Position numbers and translations under genes: made by a program. A stretch of DNA of 10,846 bases from the NCBI GenBank assembly GCA_027593305.1, contig JAQCJA010000119.1, forward strand, positions 1-10,846, written 5' to 3'. The notes below the pieces were generated by a model. It ran no database searches. It had not been told where the DNA came from and worked only from the letters and a program-made list of their open reading frames with translations. Positions within the stretch are counted from its first letter, which is position 1. Each line of letters starts with the position of its first letter. Shown piece after piece: positions 1 through 5,757 of the stretch. Source of the stretch: a bacterium. Lineage in GTDB: Bacteria > Latescibacterota > UBA2968 > UBA8231.

Positions 1-40
1 TGGCTGACTCCGCCAATGGCGCCCTGAGTACCTCTCCGGC

Positions 41-1279
41 TCAGCCGAACAGCTCCGTCCATGAGTTGTCGAAATCGTCGGAACCATCGTCCAGGCGACG
101 CTCCAGACGGATCCCCGGCAGGAACACGGGCAGCTTGCCCGCCAGAAATTCCTCTCGGTAACTGCCGTCCTTATAGGTGGTCTGTCGGCCATCCGGCCAG
201 AAGATCGTGTGGATCTCCCGCGGCTGTGGCTTCTTGTAATCCGGATCGACGCGGAACCCATCCACCACGTCCCAGTCGACGTCGACGCCGAGGCCCGGGC
301 CCTCTGGAACGGCGGCATGTCCGCCGCTGATGTGGAATTCCTTGAGCAATGTATGCGAGTAGATGTTCACGCCGGGAATGGCCGGCCACCGAGCCTGGGA
401 CAACACCGCTCCCAGATGTACCGACCACATGGTGGTCAGACCCGTGCCAACCAACTGCAGCCAGAAGGGCATCTTGGCATGATGCGCCAGGGTGCCGTCC
501 CGAAGCACACGGGAAGCGCCGCCGCCGATCACGAAACCGTCACAGACGCCCTCGCGAATGGCGGTCATCACCGGTGGGCTGCCGAAGTGCATGGCAATCG
601 GACTGGCGATCTTGCGGCGCAGCGCGGCGTTGCCGGCGACGTCATCCTGCGGGATCGGCGACTCGATGATTGCCAGGATCGGGAAGGTCTCCTCCAGGCG
701 CTTCAGCAGGGGTGCCGCCACGTCAACGCCCTGAAGCAGCCCATTGAAGTCTGCATCAAGCAGGAAGTGATCGGACGTCGCTTCGCTCACCGCTTCCAGT
801 TGATCCTCGATATCAAACCACGGACGCGCCTTGACCTTCATCGTCGTGAATCCGTGTTCTTCTGCGGCCACCGCTTCACGGGCCCAGAGTTTCGGCTCCA
901 TGTCCTGCGCCCACCACGACACCGGACACTGTTCGCGAAATTGTGACCCAAGGAGCCGATGGATCGGGACGCGCGCCGTCTTGCCGACAGCGTCAAACAG
1001 TGCCATCTGCAGGCCGGCACCCAGACTGTCGTCCCAGATCAACTCCCAGGCGTTGCGGTTTACATACCGCTGCGCACCGTCGTCGCCGATCTTGCCCCAC
1101 GTGTAGTTCTCCAGTGTCTCACCGACACCCATCGCGCCAGAGGCAAGGGTCACCCGGTACAGGTCAACCACCGACCAGCCTGGTACGCGAATCTCGACCG
1201 TGTGGGCGCAACGCTCGTGGAAGGGAACATCAAGCCGCCAGCGCTCAATGGCCGTGATAGTGAAGTCGTTGCTGCTCAT
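41..1279 (-). CDS. Enolase-superfamily (mandelate racemase/muconate cycloisomerase-like) protein, divergent active site
   Basis: 412 residues if started at ATG 1279, which has GGAG about 11 nt upstream. The frame stays open to a GTG at 1429, but that GTG lacks a ribosome site and the extension would translate a tandem repeat and a hairpin. Family marks: N-terminal capping domain (about 1-120), KVK at 148-150 (second-strand catalytic lysines), DAD at 175-177 (metal Asp), IESPIP with E206 (metal Glu), and the closing PEGPGLGVDVD at 325-335. Family members use Mg2+ to abstract a proton alpha to a carboxylate, in racemisation, cycloisomerisation or sugar-acid dehydration. Oddities: where the third ligand motif (DE or GE) is expected the protein reads AMHFGS (H231, F232), no lysine or His-Asp dyad is seen on later strands, and about 60 residues (351-412) follow the usual end of the barrel. 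The frame is intact, so this looks like a divergent subfamily, not decay. Substrate unknown. It lies 174 nt downstream of acnA on the same strand. Confidence 0.85.
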   Translation of the reverse strand: MSSNDFTITAIERWRLDVPFHERCAHTVEIRVPGWSVVDLYRVTLASGAMGVGETLENYTWGKIGDDGAQRYVNRNAWELIWDDSLGAGLQMALFDAVGKTARVPIHRLLGSQFREQCPVSWWAQDMEPKLWAREAVAAEEHGFTTMKVKARPWFDIEDQLEAVSEATSDHFLLDADFNGLLQGVDVAAPLLKRLEETFPILAIIESPIPQDDVAGNAALRRKIASPIAMHFGSPPVMTAIREGVCDGFVIGGGASRVLRDGTLAHHAKMPFWLQLVGTGLTTMWSVHLGAVLSQARWPAIPGVNIYSHTLLKEFHISGGHAAVPEGPGLGVDVDWDVVDGFRVDPDYKKPQPREIHTIFWPDGRQTTYKDGSYREEFLAGKLPVFLPGIRLERRLDDGSDDFDNSWTELFG

Positions 1280-1313
1280 GGTGTCGTGCTCTCCGATCGG
1301 CATATCGTGCGAA

Positions 1314-1343
1314 GGCCCCGACACGGGTTTCCGTGCCGGGGCC
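1314..1343 (-). promoter_or_regulatory. Strong GC-rich hairpin, attenuator- or terminator-like
   Basis: On the plus strand the arms are GGCCCCGACACGG (1314-1326) and CCGTGCCGGGGCC (1331-1343) with a 4-nt loop. They pair over 13 positions with one mismatch, and in the minus-strand RNA that mismatch becomes a G-U wobble, giving 13 uninterrupted pairs around an AAAC loop. In that RNA the stem ends 34 nt before the enolase-family start codon. What follows is UUCGCAC, not a U-run, so it is a poor classical intrinsic terminator. Partial termination, mRNA end protection or processing between acnA and the downstream cistron are all possible. Confidence 0.6.
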
Positions 1344-1365
1344 GTAAAGATGTACCGCTGATACT

Positions 1366-1425
1366 CGGGCGTCGAGTCCCAGGGCTTCGAGCCCCAAGGC
1401 TGCGAGTCCCAGGTCTGCGAGTCCC
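1366..1425 (-). repeat. Four-copy 15-nt tandem repeat
   Basis: Minus-strand units are GGGACTCGCAGACCT, GGGACTCGCAGCCTT, GGGGCTCGAAGCCCT and GGGACTCGACGCCCG. The core GGGRCTCG is kept in all four. Fifteen is a multiple of three, so in the frame of the downstream gene it would encode a pentapeptide repeat of D/G-S-x-x-W type. The copies sit upstream of the preferred start codon and are probably untranslated. Confidence 0.75.
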
Positions 1426-1453
1426 GCACAACATGTCGGGATCGGGAGAGCCG

Positions 1454-4138
1454 CTACGAGGCCATGCGCCTGAGAACGGTCTGCAGGATGCCGCCATTGC
1501 GGTAGTATTCCAGTTCGACCGGTGTGTCGATACGACAGTTGGTCTGGAAACGCCGTTCGCCGTTGGCCCCTGTCGCCACCACCTCGACAAGCAGTCCAGG
1601 CTGCAGGTCGTCACCGATGGCGATATGGAAGACTTCCTCGCCTGTCAGCCCCAGGCTGTCGCGTGTGTCACCGGAAGCGAATTGCAGAGGAAGAATCCCC
1701 ATGCCGATCAGGTTTGACCGGTGGATGCGCTCATAGCTCTCGGCGATGACTGCTTTGACACCTTGCAGGAAGGGTCCTTTTGCCGCCCAGTCCCGACTGG
1801 ATCCCGTCCCGTACTCGGCACCAGCAAGGATGATCGTCGGTACACCCTCGCGCTGATAGCGCTCGCCCGCCTCGTAGATCGTCGTCTGCTCGTTGGACGG
1901 CAGGTGTCGGGTATAGCCACCCTCGACGCCGGGGACCAGTTCATTGCGAATGCGGATGTTGGCAAAGGTGCCGCGCACCATGACTTCGTGATTGCCGCGC
2001 CGCGATCCGTAACTGTTCCAGTCGTGGCGATCAACGCCATGTGTCTCGAGATACGCCGCCGCCGGGCCACCGACGGCGATCGATCCGGCCGGTGATATGT
2101 GGTCCGTCGTGACGCTGTTGGCCAGACGTGCCAGCACGCGAGCGCCGGTAATGGGCTGGATGGCACCTGCCTGGCGCTGCAGGCCTGCAAAGAACGTCGG
2201 CCGACGGATGTAGGTACTGGCCTCGTTCCACGTATAGCGTTCGCCTTCGGGAACGGCGATCTGGTTCCAGGTCTCATTGCTGGAAAACACGTTGCCGTAC
2301 TCCTCTTCAAACATCTTTGCCTGCACGGAGCGATCGATCTCGTCGCGGATCTCTGCCTGTGTGGGCCAGATATCACGCAGGAATACATCGCCGTCAGGCC
2401 CCGTGCCGATCGGCTCCACTTCGAAGTCGATATCGGCCCGGCCCGCCAGCGCGTAGGCTACCACAAGGGGTGGAGAGGCGAGGTAGTTCGCGCGCGTCTG
2501 CGGGTGTACACGCCCCTCAAAATTGCGGTTGCCGGACAATACGGAACAGACGACCAGATCGTTGTCGGTGATCGCCTTTTCGATGTTCTCGTGCAGCGGC
2601 CCGGAGTTGCCGATGCAGGTCGTGCAGCCGTACCCGACAGTGTGGAATCCGAGAGCTTCGAGATCACCATCAAGCCCGGCAGCTTCGAGGTACCGCGTCA
2701 CGACACGGGAGCCCGGCGCCAGGCTGGTCTTGACGTAGGCTGGCACGGTCAGACCTCGAGCCACCGCATTGCGCGCCAGCATTCCGGCACCAAGCATGAC
2801 GGATGGATTGCTCGTATTTGTGCACGACGTGATTGCCGCCAGCACGATGGCCCCTTCGGGCAACTCGACCTGTCCCTTGTCGCCCAGATCCACCGGGACG
2901 GTGCGGCCCTCGTCCTTACGCTTCAGAGTTTCGGTCAACGTCTTCTTGAAGGCGGGCTTCATGTCGGTCAGGGCGATGCGGTCCTGTGGCCGCGTCGGAC
3001 CCGCCAGACTGGGTACTACGGTCGACATGTTGAGACCAAGAGTCTCGCTGAATACGGGCTCCGGCTTGTCGGCATCATAGAGCATGCCCTGGGCTTCCAT
3101 GTAGGCTTTGACACGCTCGACGACGGCCGGTTTGCGCCCGGTTCGACGCAGGAAGGCCAGGGTTTCTTCGTCGACCGGGAACAGGCCGACGGTGGCGCCG
3201 TATTCGGGGGCCATATTGGCGATGGTCGCCCGATCGGCCAGGCTCAGTTTGCCCAGTCCCGGACCGTAGAACTCAACGAATTTCCCCACGACGCCGTGCG
3301 TTCGCAGCATCTGCGTGACGGTCAATACCAGGTCCGTCGCCGTTGTGCCCGGGGGCAGTTCACCATCGAGTCGAAAGCCCACCACGTGGGGCAGCAGCAT
3401 GTAGATCGGCTGACCCAGCATGACGGCCTCGGCTTCGATGCCTCCGACACCCCAACCAACAATTCCGAGACCGTTGATCATGGTTGTGTGGCTGTCGGTG
3501 CCGACAAGGCTGTCCGGCAACCAGTTGTCACCCTCGGCGGCGGCCACGGCCTGCACGACGTTGGCCAGATACTCCAGGTTCACCTGATGCACAATTCCGT
3601 TTGCCGGCGGCACGACACGGAAATTGTCGAAGGCCTCCTGGCCCCAGCGCAGGAACTCATACCGTTCCCGGTTGCGCTCGAACTCACGCTCGGAGTTCAA
3701 CTCCAGGGCTTTCTTCAACCCGTAGTAATCCACCTGTACGGAGTGGTCGATGACCAGATCGACAGGAATCAGCGGATTCACTGCCTTGGGGTCACCGCCA
3801 AGCTCAACAATGGCATCGCGCATGGCCGCCAGGTCAACGACTGCGGGTACGCCGGTGAAGTCCTGCATGACGACGCGTGCCGGCTTGAAGGGGATTTCCT
3901 CCTTGCCGGCCGTGTCAGGACTCCAGCGGGCGATACGCTCCACGTCCTGACGCGTGATCTCGAAACCATCACATTGCCGCAAAGCGGCCTCGAGCAGGAT
4001 CTTGATGGAGTAGGGCAACCGGGAAACTTCGGCGATGCCGTCCTCTTCCAGTTTCTGGATGCGGTAGACGGTGCCCTGAGCGCCGCCAGCGGCCACCGTG
4101 GTGCGCGCACCAAAAGTGTCCTTGTTGTTGTCTGCCAT
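1454..4138 (-). CDS. acnA: Aconitate hydratase, AcnA type
   Basis: Interconverts citrate and isocitrate via cis-aconitate in the TCA and glyoxylate cycles, using a [4Fe-4S] cluster in the cytoplasm. At 894 residues it matches the AcnA/IRP1 class (E. coli AcnA is 891). Visible signatures: the N-terminal stretch with MQDFTGVPAVVDLAAMRDA (91-109), VIDHSVQVD (129-137) and VGTDSHTTMINGLG (212-225); cluster cysteine C439 in AAITSCTNTSNPSVMLGAG, and C505 and C508 in GYGCTTCIGNSGPL; the linker; and the swivel domain with TTDHISPAGS (677-686) and the substrate-binding loop GTGSSRDWAAKGP (777-789). All key residues appear intact. ATG 4138 has AAGGG 8 nt upstream. A promoter candidate lies at 4174-4202, so it probably has its own transcription start besides possible read-through from the oxidase gene 115 nt upstream. 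Some AcnA-like enzymes also act on 2-methylcitrate-type substrates; no prp genes are visible here, so housekeeping aconitase is favoured. Confidence 0.98.
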   Translation of the reverse strand: MADNNKDTFGARTTVAAGGAQGTVYRIQKLEEDGIAEVSRLPYSIKILLEAALRQCDGFEITRQDVERIARWSPDTAGKEEIPFKPARVVMQDFTGVPAVVDLAAMRDAIVELGGDPKAVNPLIPVDLVIDHSVQVDYYGLKKALELNSEREFERNRERYEFLRWGQEAFDNFRVVPPANGIVHQVNLEYLANVVQAVAAAEGDNWLPDSLVGTDSHTTMINGLGIVGWGVGGIEAEAVMLGQPIYMLLPHVVGFRLDGELPPGTTATDLVLTVTQMLRTHGVVGKFVEFYGPGLGKLSLADRATIANMAPEYGATVGLFPVDEETLAFLRRTGRKPAVVERVKAYMEAQGMLYDADKPEPVFSETLGLNMSTVVPSLAGPTRPQDRIALTDMKPAFKKTLTETLKRKDEGRTVPVDLGDKGQVELPEGAIVLAAITSCTNTSNPSVMLGAGMLARNAVARGLTVPAYVKTSLAPGSRVVTRYLEAAGLDGDLEALGFHTVGYGCTTCIGNSGPLHENIEKAITDNDLVVCSVLSGNRNFEGRVHPQTRANYLASPPLVVAYALAGRADIDFEVEPIGTGPDGDVFLRDIWPTQAEIRDEIDRSVQAKMFEEEYGNVFSSNETWNQIAVPEGERYTWNEASTYIRRPTFFAGLQRQAGAIQPITGARVLARLANSVTTDHISPAGSIAVGGPAAAYLETHGVDRHDWNSYGSRRGNHEVMVRGTFANIRIRNELVPGVEGGYTRHLPSNEQTTIYEAGERYQREGVPTIILAGAEYGTGSSRDWAAKGPFLQGVKAVIAESYERIHRSNLIGMGILPLQFASGDTRDSLGLTGEEVFHIAIGDDLQPGLLVEVVATGANGERRFQTNCRIDTPVELEYYRNGGILQTVLRRMAS

Positions 4139-4173
4139 GGAGTTGACCCTTCTGATCGTGGTAGGAGACGGCT

Positions 4174-4202
4174 ACATTCGCTGCCGGAGGGAGGCCTGTC
4201 AA
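4174..4202 (-). promoter_or_regulatory. Candidate sigma-70 promoter of acnA
   Basis: The minus strand shows a perfect TTGACA (4202-4197), a 17-nt spacer, then GAATGT (4179-4174), a weak -10. It sits 36-64 nt before the acnA ATG. The -35 and spacing are good, but the -10 matches consensus at only a couple of positions. Inferred from sequence only. Confidence 0.35.
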
Positions 4203-4253
4203 GGAAAGGCGCGGCTCGCGGCACCGGGGAAGAGACCCGATCGCCCGGGATAT

Positions 4254-5432
4254 CTACCGAGATGGCTGTGGACCACCAATGGAGAATGTGTCACGCATGG
4301 CCTCGAATTCGGCGATGGAACTGCTGCCCTGCGTCACCAGTTCCGCCAGAATTCGGCCGCTGACGGGGGCGAGTTTGAAGCCGTGCCCCGAAAAGCCGGC
4401 ACCGATGGCGATATGCTCGTTGTCGGGATGCAGGTCAAGGATGTAGTCCTCCGTCGCTGTGTTCGTGTAGTGGCAGTGTTCAGCGCCGACGAAGCGGTCC
4501 ACGGATGGCACAAACTCCCGGGCGATGAACTCGCGCAGGGGCTCGATCTCTGTCGCGAACACCTCCTCCGGCGACAGATCGGGGTCGTCTGCTGCACCGG
4601 ACACGACGTGTCGTGCGATCTTGATCCCCTCGCGTCCGAAAGCAGGCAGTCCATAGAACACCTCGCCCTCAGGTGCACCCAGATTGCCCCACACGGGAAA
4701 GCGGCCCACGGCGAAATCTTCGGCCCTCCCGACGAGAGTGAAATATCCCACCGTCTGTCGAGCGACGTGCAGTCGCTTGCTGAGAAAGGGAAGCAGTTCG
4801 ACCGCCCAGGGCCCGGGACAGAGGATGACCCGATCGGCACGCAGCTCAACGGGCCCGGCATCTGACCGGGTTGATATCGTCACGGGTTGGGTCGTGACAT
4901 CGATTTCCAGCACCCGCGTGTGTGCAATGAGCGTGGCCCCTCGCTTCTCCGTCAGACGCTGCAGGGCCGTCATACTCTGTGCCGCGGCAATGACACCTGC
5001 GGTGTGATCATGTATGGCCCCTGCAGCCGTAGGGAAGCCGAACATGGGGAATCGTTTCCTGGCATCACCGACGTCGAGGACGTCACAGTTGACACCCGTT
5101 TCGATGACGGCGCGAGCGTAATCGTCGAACGTGCCACCGGTTGGTCCGAAGAAACATCCCGACGAAGGCAGGATCAGTCTTGTCCCGGCATCCGCCTCCA
5201 GTCGCGGCCACTCCTGGCCGTGGGCGACCTGCATGAGCCGGACATAGCCGGGATTGACATAGGCGGATCGCGTGATGCGCGAGTGTGAGTGCGAACTGCC
5301 GCGCACATGGTCCAGACCGAAACGTTCCACCAGGCCAACGTGCGACAGTCCCTGGCGTTGCAGGTGATAGAGAGCGCAACGGCCGACGATGCCGCCGCCG
5401 ATGACCAGGGCCTCAAAATGTGTATGCGTCAT
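4254..5432 (-). CDS. Monomeric sarcosine oxidase / N-methyltryptophan oxidase-like FAD amine oxidase
   Basis: 392 residues, close to the 370-390 typical of MSOX, SolA and related enzymes. These oxidise secondary (N-methyl) amino acids with O2, releasing H2O2 and an aldehyde or imine product. Evidence: the N-terminal dinucleotide-binding VIGGGIVGRCALYHL (10-24) with E36 at the end of beta-2 for the ribose; GSSHSHSRITR (45-55), matching the flavin-contacting SxHGxxRxxR-type segment; K271 in GREGIKIARH, aligning with the oxygen-activating lysine of MSOX; C320 in EHCHYTNTATEDYILDLHP, aligning with the cysteine that binds FAD covalently; and GFSGHGFKLAPVSG (346-359) closing the flavin site. ATG 5432 has GAGAGG 6 nt upstream. 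First gene of the minus-strand group, diverging from the decarboxylase operon. The substrate is not determined by sequence: sarcosine, N-methyltryptophan, pipecolate and fructosyl-amino acids are all handled in this family. Confidence 0.92.
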   Translation of the reverse strand: MTHTHFEALVIGGGIVGRCALYHLQRQGLSHVGLVERFGLDHVRGSSHSHSRITRSAYVNPGYVRLMQVAHGQEWPRLEADAGTRLILPSSGCFFGPTGGTFDDYARAVIETGVNCDVLDVGDARKRFPMFGFPTAAGAIHDHTAGVIAAAQSMTALQRLTEKRGATLIAHTRVLEIDVTTQPVTISTRSDAGPVELRADRVILCPGPWAVELLPFLSKRLHVARQTVGYFTLVGRAEDFAVGRFPVWGNLGAPEGEVFYGLPAFGREGIKIARHVVSGAADDPDLSPEEVFATEIEPLREFIAREFVPSVDRFVGAEHCHYTNTATEDYILDLHPDNEHIAIGAGFSGHGFKLAPVSGRILAELVTQGSSSIAEFEAMRDTFSIGGPQPSR

Positions 5433-5472
5433 CTGAACCTCTCTGGAGTTCGCGGCTTATCTTTGCCGCCGC

Positions 5473-5501
5473 AGGATGGCGCCGGAGTTCCTGCGTGTCA
5501 A
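5473..5501 (-). promoter_or_regulatory. Candidate sigma-70 promoter of the oxidase gene
   Basis: Minus strand: perfect TTGACA (5501-5496), 17-nt spacer, CATCCT (5478-5473), 41-69 nt before the oxidase ATG. It has the same architecture as the acnA candidate: a perfect -35 and 17-nt spacing but a GC-shifted -10. Inferred from sequence only. Confidence 0.35.
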
Positions 5502-5536
5502 TTCCGTTCACATGCCCATCTGACCATGGAGTCCGC

Positions 5537-5599
5537 GTGATCGTTGTGTCTCTGCTGATTCTGGTGGCGGGCAACGAACTGGCGCCCCGGCGGAGCTGA
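5537..5599 (+). CDS. Possible 20-residue hydrophobic peptide
   Basis: GTG at 5537 preceded by GGAG with 5-nt spacing, 20 sense codons, then TGA at 5597-5599. The peptide begins MIVVSLLILVAG, one hydrophobic stretch, and ends in a polar tail with APRRS. It lies about 160 nt before the decarboxylase start on the same strand, the position of a leader peptide. It could be a small membrane peptide, a translation leader or chance. No homologue recognised. Confidence 0.2.
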   Translation: MIVVSLLILVAGNELAPRRS

Positions 5600-5650
5600 T
5601 CTTTGCGCGATATCCATCAATCTTTTTTCAGGGGACAGACGCCCGCAGCG

Positions 5651-5701
5651 AGCCGGTGCCGTGCGGCGGCAGCGGGCGCTGCTTTACCGCCACCACCGGC
5701 T
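5651..5701 (+). repeat. Imperfect inverted repeat upstream of the decarboxylase operon
   Basis: Outer arms AGCCGGTG (5651-5658) and CACCGGCT (5694-5701) are exact reverse complements. Inside them GGCGG (5665-5669) can pair with CCGCC (5687-5691), or alternatively GCAGC (5669-5673) with GCTGC (5678-5682) around a GGGC loop. No T-run follows, so it is not a classical terminator. It overlaps the -35 of the promoter candidate at 5683-5711, as an operator would. Confidence 0.5.
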
Positions 5702-5711
5702 TGTGTAGGTT
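5683..5711 (+). promoter_or_regulatory. Candidate promoter of the decarboxylase-isomerase-amidase operon
   Basis: TTTACC (5683-5688), 17-nt spacer, TAGGTT (5706-5711), which would start transcription near 5718, about 40 nt before GTG 5758. If right, the upstream in-frame GTG at 5656 cannot be the start of the decarboxylase. Moderate match only; inferred. Confidence 0.35.
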
Positions 5712-5757
5712 CCGGGCTACGCTCGCTTGCTTGCCGTGCCTCCCTCCGCAATCTGCC

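Larger units (their letters stand above)
1280..1453 (-). other. acnA/enolase-family spacer with repeats and hairpin
   Basis: 174 nt between the acnA stop (TAG, 1456-1454) and the next start. In transcript order it holds four 15-nt tandem repeats (1425-1366), a 13-bp hairpin (1343-1314), then the GGAG ribosome site of the enolase-family gene (about 1294-1291). I see no convincing -35/-10 pair here, so the downstream gene may be read from the acnA transcript. Confidence 0.6.
5433..5757. other. Divergent intergenic control region
   Basis: 325 nt between the divergent oxidase and decarboxylase genes. In plus order it contains the oxidase ribosome site (just right of 5432), a minus-strand promoter candidate (5473-5501), a possible 20-codon plus-strand ORF (5537-5599), a run of six T (5623-5628), an imperfect inverted repeat (5651-5701) and a plus-strand promoter candidate (5683-5711). 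No known regulator operator or riboswitch was recognised. Confidence 0.6.

Noticed and set aside
1..40. Possible terminator downstream of the enolase-family gene (GGCTGA at 2-7 with TCAGCC at 41-46; CGCCA/TGGCG near 11-21)
   Set aside because: Short arms, one of them overlapping the stop codon, no T-run, and the window ends here, so nothing can be supported.
1280..1429. N-terminal extension of the enolase-family protein to GTG 1429
   Set aside because: It would translate the tandem repeat and the hairpin, there is no Shine-Dalgarno at 1429, and ATG 1279 has GGAG and begins where family similarity begins.
209..1717. Plus-strand frames (209-946, 959-1717) opposite the enolase-family gene
   Set aside because: Overlap a coding region with clear superfamily motifs, lack ribosome sites that I can see, and give no recognisable protein.
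2099..4363. Long plus-strand open frame (754 codons) opposite acnA
   Set aside because: It is fully antisense to an unmistakable aconitase with intact cluster cysteines. High-GC codon bias commonly leaves such long mirror frames, and its product shows no recognisable domain.
5600..5630. T-run at 5623-5628 as an intrinsic terminator
   Set aside because: No stable stem directly precedes the six Ts, and there is no clear gene ending just before it.
5656..5757. N-terminal extension of the decarboxylase to GTG 5656
   Set aside because: The 34 added residues are Cys-rich and unlike UbiD N-termini, and they overlap the inverted repeat and the promoter candidate.
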